Counted from the first letter of the stretch, positions 1-13,279 are shown. The stretch: DNA of 64,000 nt from Streptomyces canus 299MFChir4.1 (GCF_000383615.1 NZ_KB911590.1:124001-188000); one strand, 5' to 3'. Numbers and translations are program-made. The notes: a model not told the origin generated them from the letters alone.

Positions 1-1199
1 GCGAGTTCCACGAGGTCCGTGCCGGTGAGACGGGGGAGGGCGCAGCCGGAGAGGGTGCGGCAGGTGTCCCGCCAGGTGGCGGGGATCGCGCCGGCCCCGC
101 CGAGTGCGCCGGTCAGGGCACCCACCAGGGCCGGGGCCGAGTCGGCGACCCGGGAGAGACAGGCTGCCGCGGGGATCGCCTCGGCGATGCGGCCCTGCGC
201 CGCGGTGGCCAGGGCGAGGGCCACGGGGACGGTTTCGGCGGCCGCGATGCCGTAGCTGTAGACGTGGTCGACGATCTCGTGTTCCAGGGCGGGGATCAGG
301 GCGAAGGCGGGGCCGGCGGTCCGGGCCAGGTACAGGGCGTGACGGGCGTTGCGGCCGATCTCCGTCTCCTCGGGGAGTTCGGTGAGGGCGGCTGTCACAC
401 AGGCTTCGACGGGGGCGCCGGTCAGCGCCAGGGAGACGGCCGAGGCCATCGCCCTCGCTCCGTGCACCCCGTCTCCGTCCTGGGTGTAACGGGCGTCGAA
501 CTCGGCGAGGTCCGCGGCGAGTCGGGGGTCGCCGGGGTGGGAGACGGCGAGGACGCAGGCCCTGACGCAGGCCGCGTCGTCGAAGTAGTGGGGGTTGTCG
601 TGGCCGGTGGCGGGTGGGCGCAGGCCGGTGGCGAGGTTGCCCAGTCCCGCTCTCACGGAGATGCGGGCGCGGAGGGGGAGGACGGCGGACTCGATCTCGG
701 GGGCGCGGTCCGCCGCGGCGGCCACTTCGGCGGCGAGGGCGTTCCACGCGAGGTCGATGGCGGCTCTCGTACGGCGGTGTCGCGTCCGGTCGCCCAGGGC
801 GGTGTCGTCGCCTGCCCTGAGGAGGGCCTCCGCGGTGAAGGCCGCCCATTCGGCGTCGTCGGAGGGGCCGAGGCGGAGGGGTTCGGGGGGTTGGTTCAGG
901 GCGATGGGGACGGGGAGGGTGGTGGTGGCGTTCTGTTCGGCGAAGGTGTCCAGTTCGCGGGTGAGGCGGCGGGTCCACTCGGGCATGCGGGCGGCTCTGT
1001 GGCGGGCCGCGGGCCAGCCGGCGGCGTCGCCTGCGGCCAGGCCCAGGAGGAGGCCGGTGACCCTTTGACCGGCCTCGGCTTCGCCTTCGGCCCTTGTGTT
1101 CCCCCCCGCACTACCTGTGCACCTTTCGTCGTCGGGTGCCGGTGGCCCCCCTGGGGCGATTTCGCCGTCGGCGGCCGCGGGTTCGAGCGGCCTTTGCAT
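1..1199 (-). CDS. ADP-ribosylglycohydrolase-like protein, C-terminus cut by window edge
   Basis: The minus frame is open from ATG 1199 to the window edge with no stop, so the C-terminus lies outside. The translation has the DraG/ARH opening (GLLLGLAAGDAAG), an SDDAEW motif where the family has the first metal-binding Asp pair, and a DNPHYFDDAACVRA stretch. The family's second metal motif, normally GxDxDTxAAxxGAL, is here RVADSAPALVGAL, so two of the usual acidic/Thr ligands are missing. The gene lies 35 bp after a canonical paralogue on the same strand and is probably co-transcribed with it. Family members remove ADP-ribose from proteins or small molecules. This copy may be catalytically weak or have another role. 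Confidence 0.8.
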   Translation of the reverse strand, partial: MQRPLEPAAADGEIAPGGPPAPDDERCTGSAGGNTRAEGEAEAGQRVTGLLLGLAAGDAAGWPAARHRAARMPEWTRRLTRELDTFAEQNATTTLPVPIALNQPPEPLRLGPSDDAEWAAFTAEALLRAGDDTALGDRTRHRRTRAAIDLAWNALAAEVAAAADRAPEIESAVLPLRARISVRAGLGNLATGLRPPATGHDNPHYFDDAACVRACVLAVSHPGDPRLAADLAEFDARYTQDGDGVHGARAMASAVSLALTGAPVEACVTAALTELPEETEIGRNARHALYLARTAGPAFALIPALEHEIVDHVYSYGIAAAETVPVALALATAAQGRIAEAIPAAACLSRVADSAPALVGALTGALGGAGAIPATWRDTCRTLSGCALPRLTGTDLVEL

Positions 1200-1234
1200 G
1201 CCCGACGTGGTCTCGCCCCACGGCCCCGGCGGCC

Positions 1235-2332
1235 TCACCGGTCCGTCCCCGAGTCGGTGCCCGCCGCCAGGGTGAAGGCGTCCGGGGCGGGTGGGGGCCA
1301 CTCCTGGGCGAGACCGGTCGTGCCCCACTTGCCGTCCTCGCCCGCCACCAGCAACTCCGCCACGTCCAGCACGTGATGGCCCGCCATGGAGGGCAGGCAG
1401 CTGCCTCTCGCCGGGCCGATCGCCGCGGCCCACTCGGCCGGGATCGCCGAGACGCCCCTGGTCGCCCCGGCCAGCGCCCCCGCCACCGCCGCCGTCGTGT
1501 CCGCGTCTCTCCCCATGTTCACCGCGGTCAGGACCGCCTCGCGGAAGTCGCCGTCCGCCGCCGCGTACGCGCCGAAGGCCAGGGCCACCGCCTCCGGGGC
1601 CAGGTCGGTCCACGGATAGCCGCCGATGACGACGGCGGAGCGGACCGCGCGCTCGCCTCTGTGGGCCACTGCCACGGCGCGGCGCAGGGAGCGGGCCGTC
1701 CAGCTGTCGTCCGGGATCACCGCCAGCGCCGAGGCGACGACGGTGATCGTCGGGGCACCGGCCATCGCCGCGGCCACTCCCGCGGCGACCGCCTGGCCGC
1801 CGTAGATGCCCTCGCCGTCGTGGCTCACCGAACCGTCGACGGCCACCAGGCGGGCCGCCTCTGCGGGGCGGCCCGCCGCGAAGACGCCGAAGGGAGCCGC
1901 CCGCATGGCCAGGCCGTCGCTCCAGGCGTGGCGGTGCTGGGCCGAGATGGGGGCGGCAAGGCCGCGGCGGAGGTTCTCCAGCGTGCCGCGTTCGCTGAAG
2001 CCGGCGCCCCGGAACGGGCCCTCGTCGCGGTCCGCGATCCACTCGTGCCAGGCCGACTCCACATGGCAGGGGGTGAGGGCGGAGCCGTGGCGGGCCAGGA
2101 GCAGGCCCGAGAAGATCGCGTACTCCGTGTCGTCCGTGCCGGCCGGCTCGTCCTCCACGTAGCCCTCGATACGGCCCCAGCGGGCGCGGATCTGCGACGG
2201 CTTCATGTTCTCGGCGGGGGCTCCCAGGGCGTCCCCCACGGCCAGGCCCAACAGGGCGCCGCGGGCCCGCTCGCGGAGTTCGGCGGTGTCCTGGGGCGCC
2301 GGGACCGAGGAAACGCGGGCGATCGATGTCAT
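1235..2332 (-). CDS. ADP-ribosylglycohydrolase family protein
   Basis: A 365-residue all-alpha hydrolase of the ARH/DraG family, which cleaves ADP-ribose from modified proteins or nucleic acids with a two-metal centre. The family motifs are intact: GLAVGDALGAPAE near the N-terminus, DDTEYAIFSG (first metal ligands), and GRDADTTAAVAGALAGA near residue 290 (second ligand set). ATG 2332 was chosen because the domain begins about 20 residues later; the upstream extension to 2494 has no family similarity. It is the first gene of a two-gene minus-strand unit with the degenerate paralogue below it. The natural substrate cannot be told from sequence. Confidence 0.9.
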   Translation of the reverse strand: MTSIARVSSVPAPQDTAELRERARGALLGLAVGDALGAPAENMKPSQIRARWGRIEGYVEDEPAGTDDTEYAIFSGLLLARHGSALTPCHVESAWHEWIADRDEGPFRGAGFSERGTLENLRRGLAAPISAQHRHAWSDGLAMRAAPFGVFAAGRPAEAARLVAVDGSVSHDGEGIYGGQAVAAGVAAAMAGAPTITVVASALAVIPDDSWTARSLRRAVAVAHRGERAVRSAVVIGGYPWTDLAPEAVALAFGAYAAADGDFREAVLTAVNMGRDADTTAAVAGALAGATRGVSAIPAEWAAAIGPARGSCLPSMAGHHVLDVAELLVAGEDGKWGTTGLAQEWPPPAPDAFTLAAGTDSGTDR

Positions 2333-2498
2333 ACGCGGCCTCTCCACAACAGGGAGCAGAGGTGGTTCGCGCGGAGCGCGGAACCTTTTGCCGCATATGT
2401 CCCACCATCGGCGGTTGACCTCAGCCTCCCTTGCCCCAACGTCACCCGGTCGACATCTGAGCGAAGCCATGATCGTTTGCGCATTCGAAGGCAAAGTC

Positions 2499-2517
2499 GC
2501 AGGTTAGCCGAGCCTTT
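2499..2517. promoter_or_regulatory. DtxR/IdeR-type iron-box-like sequence
   Basis: GCAGGTTAGCCGAGCCTTT matches 13 of 19 positions of the iron-box consensus TTAGGTTAGSCTAACCTAA, including the central AGGTTAGCC. It lies about 100 bp upstream of the VIT-type metal transporter gene, which is a plausible target for an iron-dependent repressor. The match is partial and no footprint is available, so this is an inference. Confidence 0.35.
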
Positions 2518-2584
2518 CCTTGCTGGCGGACGGGAATGGGGCGTCGTACTGTGTGTGTTGTTGAGAATTAGAATCTGTCCAAAG

Positions 2585-2602
2585 TTAGCTTTGGCTTAGC
2601 TT
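2585..2602. repeat. Direct repeat TTAGCTT spaced one helical turn, in VIT leader
   Basis: TTAGCTT occurs at 2585-2591 and again at 2596-2602, an 11-bp period, with a related TTAGAAT at 2568-2574. The repeats sit immediately before the ribosome binding site of the VIT-type transporter gene, where a metal regulator could bind. The function is inferred only from position and symmetry. Confidence 0.3.
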
Positions 2603-2617
2603 CCCTGGGGGACCGGA

Positions 2618-3349
2618 ATGGCCGTCATCGACATCGAAGCGCCCCTGCACGCGGCGCACCGCGACAACCACACGCACCGGGACGTGAACGGTGGTTGGCT
2701 CAGGCCCGCCGTCTTCGGGGCGATGGACGGGCTGGTCTCCAACCTCGCCCTGATGACCGGAGTCGCCGGTGGAGCCGTCGGCCAGAACACCATCGTGCTG
2801 ACCGGACTCGCCGGGCTCGCCGCCGGCGCCTTCTCCATGGCCGCCGGTGAGTACACCTCCGTCGCCTCCCAGCGTGAGCTCGTCGAGGCCGAACTGGACG
2901 TGGAGCGCCGGGAACTGCGCAAGCACCCCCAGGACGAGGAGGCCGAGCTCGCCGCCCTGTACGAGGGGCGCGGGGTCGAACCCGAGCTGGCCAGGGAAGT
3001 CGCGCGGCAGCTGTCGAAGGACCCCGAGCAGGCCCTTGAGATCCACGCCCGCGAGGAGCTGGGGATCGACCCGGGCGATCTGCCCTCGCCGCTGGTCGCC
3101 GCCGTGTCCAGCTTCGGGTCCTTCGCCCTGGGCGCCCTGCTGCCCGTGCTGCCGTATCTGCTCGGCGCGACCGTGCTGTGGCCCGCCCTGCTGCTCGCTC
3201 TTGCCGGGCTGTTCGCGTGCGGTGCCGTCGTGGCCCGGGTGACCGCGCGGACCTGGTGGTACAGCGGACTGCGGCAGCTCGTCCTGGGAGGCGCGGCGGC
3301 CGGTGTGACGTACGCCCTGGGCGGTTTCTTCGGGACGGCCGTAGGATAG
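2618..3349 (+). CDS. VIT1/CCC1 family iron or manganese transporter
   Basis: A 243-residue membrane protein of the VIT1/CCC1 family, which moves Fe2+ or Mn2+ out of the cytoplasm. The N-terminal half has the family stretch AVFGAMDGLVSNLALM and a second helix ending GAFSMAAGEYTSVASQ. A Glu-rich cytoplasmic metal-binding region follows (about residues 90-145, with repeated E and a REELGID motif), then three hydrophobic segments to the C-terminus. ATG 2618 is preceded by GGGGGA at a good distance. Possible metal-regulator sites lie upstream, and a 12-bp stem-loop just after the stop probably ends the transcript. The gene stands alone. Confidence 0.9.
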   Translation: MAVIDIEAPLHAAHRDNHTHRDVNGGWLRPAVFGAMDGLVSNLALMTGVAGGAVGQNTIVLTGLAGLAAGAFSMAAGEYTSVASQRELVEAELDVERRELRKHPQDEEAELAALYEGRGVEPELAREVARQLSKDPEQALEIHAREELGIDPGDLPSPLVAAVSSFGSFALGALLPVLPYLLGATVLWPALLLALAGLFACGAVVARVTARTWWYSGLRQLVLGGAAAGVTYALGGFFGTAVG

Positions 3350-3356
3350 GTCGGCT

Positions 3357-3386
3357 GCTACTTATGCGTTGGGCCGCATAAGTAGC
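3357..3386 (+). terminator. Perfect 12-bp stem-loop after VIT gene
   Basis: GCTACTTATGCG (3357-3368) and CGCATAAGTAGC (3375-3386) form a perfect 12-bp stem with a 6-nt loop, beginning 8 bases after the VIT stop codon. There is no long T tract, as is common for Streptomyces terminators. The stem is unusually A/T-rich for this genome. Confidence 0.6.
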
Positions 3387-3728
3387 CGTTACTCGCTGGT
3401 TTCGAGTGCTTAACCACTGGGCATGAGCCGTAAGCGCTGCGGGCAATGACGCTTGCGGTGCACTCGCGGGGGCCGGCGACGACGCCTTCGCCGCCCCATG
3501 GACCGACGGACGACGATCTGACCGATCGGTCCGGTTCGGTCCCACATACTTCAAGCCACGTGTGCGACACCCCCCTCGCACCGCGTGGCGTCCGCATGTT
3601 GGAACGGAGTATCCGGTTCCCGAGATCCGCTCCATCATGTAACCTGCACGAAATTTTGCACTCACGCAGAGGGCCAACGTCGTCCCTCGGCAAGCTGAAT
3701 ATGCCAATTGACGACGACGGGAGAGCCG
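3387..3728. other. Intergenic region upstream of gltB
   Basis: About 340 bp without a credible gene; open frames here lack third-position G/C bias. It holds the palindrome GACCGATCGGTC (3520-3531) and a GlnR-like box (3639-3665), listed separately. The base composition is more A/T-rich close to gltB, as expected of a promoter region. No clear -35/-10 pair was identified. Confidence 0.6.
3639..3665 (+). promoter_or_regulatory. GlnR-like box upstream of gltB
   Basis: The sequence reads GTAAC, six bases, GAAAT, six bases, CTCAC. The actinobacterial GlnR site is built from GTnAC and GAAAC half-boxes at exactly this 6-nt spacing. The first two boxes match 5/5 and 4/5. The site lies 64 bp before the gltB start, and glutamate synthase is a nitrogen-assimilation gene. 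The assignment is an inference from motif and context. Confidence 0.45.
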
Positions 3729-8328
<4,600 letters not shown>

Positions 8329-8336
<8 letters not shown>

Positions 8337-9789
8337 CCCGAAGGGCTTCCTGAACCACGGCCGTGAGGTCGCCAAGTCCCGCCCGGTCGACGTACGTCTG
8401 AAGGACTGGAACGAGGTCTACGTCCCCGGCTCCCTGCTGCCGATCATCAGCAAGCAGGCCAGCCGCTGCATGGACTGCGGCATCCCGTTCTGTCACAACG
8501 GCTGTCCGCTCGGGAACCTCATCCCCGAGTGGAACGACTTCGCCTACCGCGAGGACTGGTCCGCCGCCTCCGAGCGGCTGCACGCGACCAACAACTTCCC
8601 GGAGTTCACCGGTCGTCTGTGCCCCGCTCCCTGTGAGTCGGCGTGTGTGCTCGGCATCAACCAGCCGCCGGTCACCATCAAGAACGTCGAGGTCTCGATC
8701 ATCGACAAGGCGTGGGACAGCGGCGACGTCGAGCCGCAGGCCCCCGAGCGCCTGTCCGGCAAGACCGTCGCGGTCATCGGCTCGGGACCCGCCGGTCTCG
8801 CCGCCGCCCAGCAGCTCACGCGGGCCGGTCACACCGTCGCCGTCTACGAGCGCGCGGACCGCGTCGGAGGCCTCCTGCGGTACGGCATCCCCGAGTTCAA
8901 GATGGAGAAGCGGCACATCAACCGGCGTATCGAGCAGATGCGCGCGGAGGGCACCCGCTTCCGTACCGGCATCGAGATCGGCCGCGACCTCAAGGCGACC
9001 GACCTGAAGAAGCGGTACGACGCCGTCGTCATCGCCGCCGGCGCCACCACCGCGCGTGACCTCCCGGTCCCCGGCCGCGAGCTCAAGGGCATCCACCAGG
9101 CCATGGAGTACCTGCCGCTGGCCAACAAGGTGCAGGAGGGCGACTACGTGGCGCCCCCCATCACGGCCGAGGGCAAGCACGTCATCGTCATCGGCGGCGG
9201 CGACACCGGCGCCGACTGCGTGGGCACCGCCCACCGCCAGGGCGCGGCCTCGGTGACGCAGCTGGAGATCATGCCCCGTCCGGGCGAGGACCGGGCCCCG
9301 CACCAGCCGTGGCCGACCTTCCCGATGCTCTACAAGGTCACCTCCGCGCACGAGGAGGGCGGCGAGCGGGTCTACTCCGTCTCGACGACCCACTTCGAGG
9401 GCGACGAGGACGGCAACGTCCAGTGGCTGCACCTGAGCGAGGTCGAGTTCATCGAGGGCAAGCTGACCCCGAAGCCGGGCACGGAGCGCAAGATCCCCGC
9501 CCAGCTGGTCACCCTCGCCATGGGCTTCACCGGCACCGACCGCGAGAACGGCCTGGTCGAGCAGTTCGGCCTGGAGCTCGACGAGCGCGGCAACATCGCC
9601 CGCGACGCCGACTTCCAGACCAACGTGCCGGGCGTCTTCGTCGCCGGTGACGCGGGCCGCGGCCAGTCGCTCATCGTGTGGGCGATCGCGGAGGGCCGCT
9701 CGGCCGCCCGCGGCTGCGACCGCTTCCTGACCGGCGCGAGCGAACTGCCCGCCCCGATCCGGCCGACGGACCGCTCGCTGATGGTCTGA
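8329..9789 (+). CDS. gltD: Glutamate synthase small subunit
   Basis: A 486-residue beta subunit of NADPH-dependent glutamate synthase; it passes electrons from NADPH through FAD and Fe-S clusters to GltB. Two [4Fe-4S] cysteine sets are visible (Cys47, 50, 55, 59 and Cys98, 102, 106). An FAD-binding GSGPAGLAAA motif lies near residue 150 and an NAD(P)-binding GGGDTGADCVGTA near residue 290, with a terminal GVFVAGDAGRGQSLIVWA FAD motif. The ATG lies inside the gltB stop region (ATGGCTGA). A hairpin at 9834-9881 closes the operon. Confidence 0.97.
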
Positions 9790-9833
9790 CGGCCAATCAA
9801 GAAACGTCCCGTACAACGGCGTACGGAACGCTG

Positions 9834-9881
9834 ACGGTGTCCGCCCTCCCAGTCCCCGACCGGACGAGGGGCGGGCACCGT
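9834..9881. terminator. Bidirectional terminator between gltD and rhomboid gene
   Basis: The arms at 9834-9848 and 9866-9881 (ACGGTGTCCGCCCTC / GAGGGGCGGGCACCGT) pair with one mismatch and one bulge around a 17-nt loop. They sit between the converging 3' ends of gltD and the rhomboid gene, so the structure can serve both strands. Confidence 0.7.
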
Positions 9882-9888
9882 CGCCATG

Positions 9889-10794
9889 TCAGCGGGCAGT
9901 GACCTTGGCCCAAGTGGACACCAGGAGCGCCACCAGCAGGACGGTGCACGCTCCCGCCTGTACCAGGGCGCGACGGCCGTCCCGGGGGGCGTACGCGTAG
10001 GCGAGCGTGACGACGGTTCCCGCCAGCAGGCCGCCGAGGTGGCCCTGCCACGATGTCAGCCCCGCGGAGATCAGCAGCCACAGCAGCAGGCCTGCCATGA
10101 AGCGGTTGACCTGGGCCATGTCGGCGCCGAGCCGGCGGGCCATCACGTAGTAGGCGGCCCCGAGCCCGAAGATCGCGCCGGACGCGCCGAGCGTGGGTGT
10201 GGTGGGCGCGATCAGCAGGACGAGGACCGAGCCGCCGAGCGCCGAGAGCAGATAGAGGGCGAGGTACCGGATCCGGCCGAGCTGGAGCTCGACCACGCGG
10301 CCGATGTTCCACAGCGACACCATGTTCATCACGATGTGCAGGATCCCGAACGTGCCCCCGGTGGGCGGCAGATGGAGGAACGCGCCGGTCAGCAGCCGGT
10401 ACCACTCGCCGTCGACGACACCCTCCATGTGGAAGTCGGCGGGGTATGCGGCCTGCCACACGTAGTGGCCGCCGTCCGGGCCCACCAGGCCGACGCCCAG
10501 CATCTCGAACCGGTCCACGATCGCCGGGCGCACGAGCTCGCCGACGTAGGCGAGCACGTTGAGGCCGATGAGGACGTACGTCACCAGCGGTACGGCCGTG
10601 ATCCGCCCGCCGAACGCGGTCCGGGCCTGCCGCACCGATCGCGCCCCCTCCCGCACGCACTCGGGGCACTGGTGACCGACGGCCGCCTCCCGCATGCAGT
10701 GCGGGCAGATGTACCGCTCGCAGCGGGTGCAGCGGACATGGGACTCCACCGTGGGATGGCGATAACAGGCGGTGAGGGTGGATTCGGGTTCCAC
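9889..10794 (-). CDS. Rhomboid family intramembrane serine protease with N-terminal zinc finger
   Basis: A 301-residue membrane protease. The N-terminus has a B-box-like zinc finger (CxxH, CTRC, CPHC and CPEC pairs within residues 10-45). Six or more transmembrane segments follow, with the rhomboid catalytic serine in GASGAIFG, the catalytic histidine in WQGHLGGLLAG, and the ILHIVMNM helix. Rhomboids cut transmembrane substrates within the membrane. GTG 10794 was chosen because GAGGAGAG lies just upstream and the zinc finger begins a few residues later; the longer frame upstream loses codon bias. It converges on gltD and has its own promoter region at 10795-10870. Confidence 0.9.
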   Translation of the reverse strand: MEPESTLTACYRHPTVESHVRCTRCERYICPHCMREAAVGHQCPECVREGARSVRQARTAFGGRITAVPLVTYVLIGLNVLAYVGELVRPAIVDRFEMLGVGLVGPDGGHYVWQAAYPADFHMEGVVDGEWYRLLTGAFLHLPPTGGTFGILHIVMNMVSLWNIGRVVELQLGRIRYLALYLLSALGGSVLVLLIAPTTPTLGASGAIFGLGAAYYVMARRLGADMAQVNRFMAGLLLWLLISAGLTSWQGHLGGLLAGTVVTLAYAYAPRDGRRALVQAGACTVLLVALLVSTWAKVTAR

Positions 10795-10869
10795 GGCCGG
10801 CTCTCCTCGGAGTGACAGGGGTGATGATCGAGCCGGTGGGGTCGGCGGCGAACAAAATAGCGAACTCCG

Positions 10870-11185
10870 GTGGAGGGAGGCAGCGGCGGGGCCGTCGTCG
10901 GCCGTCCCCCCGTCTTCCGGCACCATCAGGCGGCGCCCGCACGGGGAGTGCGTCGAGGTCCACGAGCCCCTCGCGCAGGAGCAGCTGCACACCCTCACCC
11001 AGCACGAGCAGGAACCGCCGTACGGGACAGGGCCGTTGACCGACGCCAACGGGCTGCGGCGGCCGGTCAGCCGCTCCCAGCGGTTGCGGGCCGGGCTCGG
11101 GCGGGCGATGTTCGGGCCCGGCACGCGGATCGCGAAGCCGACGGTGGAGGAGTGCCGGGAGGTCACCAGCGGCGACCACCACTGA
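10870..11185 (+). pseudogene. Small unknown gene, apparently frameshifted near 10930
   Basis: From GTG 10870 the plus frame has good third-position G/C and reads VEGGSGGAVVGRPPVFRHHQ, then loses coding character. From about 10930 to the stop at 11185 the frame one base later has almost perfect third-position G/C (…EPLAQEQLHTLTQHEQEPP… to …VTSGDHH) but no start codon nearby. Skipping one base near 10930 would join the parts into a protein of about 104 residues. The family is not recognised. This could be a real frameshift, a sequencing error or two unrelated frames. The end overlaps the converging fadE32 gene by 23 bp. Confidence 0.45.
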
Positions 11186-12149
11186 GGACGGTCGCGCGGC
11201 ACGCGTCGGGGCTGCCCCACGCGGTGCGCAGGGCGCGGGCCTTGGTGAGCCACAGGGACAGGTCGTACTCGGCCGTGTACCCGATGGCCCCGTGCAGCTG
11301 GAGCGCGGTGCGGGCGGCCCGGTACGCCGCCTCGCACGCCGTGACCTTGGCGGCGGCGACGTCTTCCCTGGTCATCGTTAGGGCGGCGCCGAAGAGCAGG
11401 GGCCGCGCGAACTCCAACGCGATCTTCACGTCGGCGAGTTGGTGCTTGACCGCCTGGAAGGAGCCGATGGGGACGCCGAACTGGGTGCGCTGCCTGACGT
11501 AGGAGACGGTCTTGTCGAGCAGCGCGAGTCCCACACCGAGAGCTTGGGCGGCGGTGGTGAGGCGGGCGGTGGTGAGGGCGCGTTCTGTGGCCGTGGCCAC
11601 CTGGGGGCCGGTGGCGAGTCGTTGTCCCCCGGCGGGGAGGGGGAAGAGGCGCCGGGCGGGGTCCACGGGCCGAAAACCCTTCAGGGGCGCGGGGAACCGC
11701 GCGACCAGCCCCCGCTCACCCGCACCCGAGATCGCCAGCCGTACGTCCGCCACGTCCGCGTCCGGCGCATACGACCCCGTCGTCACGGTCGCCACCGACT
11801 CGCCCGACGCCAGCGCGGGCAGCAGCAGCTTCGCCGGGCCGGTGTCGTCCAGCGCCGTGAGCAGCGTCGCCGCCGTCACCGTCTCCACCAAAGGGCCCGG
11901 TACCGCGTGCCGCCCCAACTCCACGAAGGCCACGACGAGTTCCGCGGGGCGCGGCCCCAGCCCTTCGTATGCCTCCGGTACCGCCAGTGCGAACACGCCC
12001 GCCTCGGCGATACGGCTCCACAGTGCGAGCCCGCTGTCGTGGTCGCCGCGGCTCCAGTCCCGTACGACGGAGGGAGTGTCGGCCGCGGTCAGCATCGAGT
12101 CCAGCGAGGCGGCGAACTCCCGCTGCTCCGGATCGAGGAGGAAACGCAT
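11163..12149 (-). CDS. fadE32: Acyl-CoA dehydrogenase, FadE32-like subunit
   Basis: A 328-residue acyl-CoA dehydrogenase homologue (N-terminal, middle and C-terminal domains; C-terminal block LHGAIGYTAEYDLSLWLTKA). It is shorter than normal FadE proteins, as are FadE32/FadE33 of Mycobacterium tuberculosis, which pair with FadE31-type partners as heterotetramers. Its ATG overlaps the stop of the upstream fadE31 gene (ATGA), consistent with a two-subunit enzyme. The inferred role is alpha,beta-dehydrogenation of a CoA thioester from the last two steroid rings. About a dozen residues around GLVARFPAPLKG are encoded by a dispersed palindromic repeat at 11684-11725, an in-frame insertion. Confidence 0.85.
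   Translation of the reverse strand: MRFLLDPEQREFAASLDSMLTAADTPSVVRDWSRGDHDSGLALWSRIAEAGVFALAVPEAYEGLGPRPAELVVAFVELGRHAVPGPLVETVTAATLLTALDDTGPAKLLLPALASGESVATVTTGSYAPDADVADVRLAISGAGERGLVARFPAPLKGFRPVDPARRLFPLPAGGQRLATGPQVATATERALTTARLTTAAQALGVGLALLDKTVSYVRQRTQFGVPIGSFQAVKHQLADVKIALEFARPLLFGAALTMTREDVAAAKVTACEAAYRAARTALQLHGAIGYTAEYDLSLWLTKARALRTAWGSPDACRATVLSGGRRW
11684..11725 (+). repeat. Dispersed palindromic repeat inside fadE32
   Basis: This copy reads GGGGCGCGGGGAACCGCGCG followed by ACCAGCCCCC. The same core occurs at 21113, 29090, 50151 (inverted), 50499 and 60553 (inverted). Here it lies within the fadE32 reading frame and is translated on the minus strand as part of GLVARFPAPLKG. It is a short repeat scattered through intergenic DNA that has entered a gene without breaking its frame. 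Confidence 0.75.
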
Positions 12150-13279
12150 CAGCGGCGACCCTTCGGCAGACCCAGTAGGCGTTCGGCGATGATGTCGCGC
12201 TGGATCTCGTTGGTGCCGGCGTAGATGGGGCCGGCGAGCGCGAAGACATAGCGCTCGGACCAGTCCGGGTCCTCTTGCTCACCCAGGAGGTCCAGGGCCG
12301 TCTCCGTGAGCGCGATGTCGTACTCGGACCAGAAGACCTTGTTGAGGCTGGACTCCGGGCCCAGCGTGTCACCGTCCAGGAAGCGGGAGGCGGACGCGTA
12401 GGTGAAGAGCTGATACGCGCGGGCTCCGATCAGGGCGTCCGCGACCCGGTTCCCGGTCTCCCGCGGGCTTCCCTGGGCCTGCCAGAGCGCGGACAGCCGG
12501 TCGGCGGCCGCCAGGAAACGGCCCGGTGAGCGCAGCATCAGCCCCCGTTCGTTGCCCGCCGTCGACATCGCGATCCGCCAGCCCTGGCCGGGCCCGCCGA
12601 TGACGTCCTCGTCCGGCACGAACACCTCGTCCAGGAAGAGCTCGGCGAAGGCCGGTTTCCCGTCGAGGCGGTGGATCGGACGGACGGTGACACCGGGCGC
12701 CCGCAGGTCGAACATCAGGTAGGTCAGGCCCTGGTGGGGTTTCGGGGTGTCCGGGTCGGTGCGGAAGAGCCCGAACGCGCGGTCCGCGAAGGCCGCCCGG
12801 GAGGACCAGGTCTTCTGGCCGCTGAGCAGCCAGCCCCCTTCCGTACGCACCCCTTTGGACCTCAGGGACGCCAGGTCCGAGCCCGCCTCCGGCTCCGACC
12901 AGGCCTGCGCCCAGACCACCTCACCGGTGGCCATCGACGGCAGCACGCGCGCGCGTTGCTCCGGTGTGCCGTGGTCGAAGAGGGTCGGGGCGAGGAGGCT
13001 GATGCCGTTCTGGCTGACGCGCCCGGGTGCCCCCGCCGCGTAGTACTCCTCCTCGAAGACCAGCCAGCGGACCAGCCCGGAGTCCCGGCCGCCGTACTCG
13101 CGGGGCCAGTTGACCACCGACCAGCGGTCCGCGGCGAGTTCGGCCTCCCACCCGCGGTGGGCCGCGAAACCCTCCTCGGTCTCCAGGGAGGGCAGCGGAG
13201 CGGCGGGCACATGTGCGCGCAGCCACGCGCGGGCCTCGGCGCGGAAGGCCTCTTCCTCCTGCGTGAACGCCAGATCCAT
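12149..13279 (-). CDS. fadE31: Acyl-CoA dehydrogenase, FadE31-like subunit
   Basis: A 376-residue FAD-dependent acyl-CoA dehydrogenase. It closely follows the remembered sequence of M. tuberculosis FadE31: MDL-F start, NWPREYGGRDSGL, EEEYYAAGAPGR, AQAWSEPEAGSDLASLRS, and the C-terminal block IYAGTNEIQRDIIAERLLGLP. FadE31 belongs to the KstR2 regulon and acts in degradation of the last steroid rings. ATG 13279 is the first gene position after a KstR2-like operator at 13298-13311, which it shares with the divergent ipdF gene. It is followed by fadE32 with an ATGA overlap. Confidence 0.9.
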   Translation of the reverse strand: MDLAFTQEEEAFRAEARAWLRAHVPAAPLPSLETEEGFAAHRGWEAELAADRWSVVNWPREYGGRDSGLVRWLVFEEEYYAAGAPGRVSQNGISLLAPTLFDHGTPEQRARVLPSMATGEVVWAQAWSEPEAGSDLASLRSKGVRTEGGWLLSGQKTWSSRAAFADRAFGLFRTDPDTPKPHQGLTYLMFDLRAPGVTVRPIHRLDGKPAFAELFLDEVFVPDEDVIGGPGQGWRIAMSTAGNERGLMLRSPGRFLAAADRLSALWQAQGSPRETGNRVADALIGARAYQLFTYASASRFLDGDTLGPESSLNKVFWSEYDIALTETALDLLGEQEDPDWSERYVFALAGPIYAGTNEIQRDIIAERLLGLPKGRR

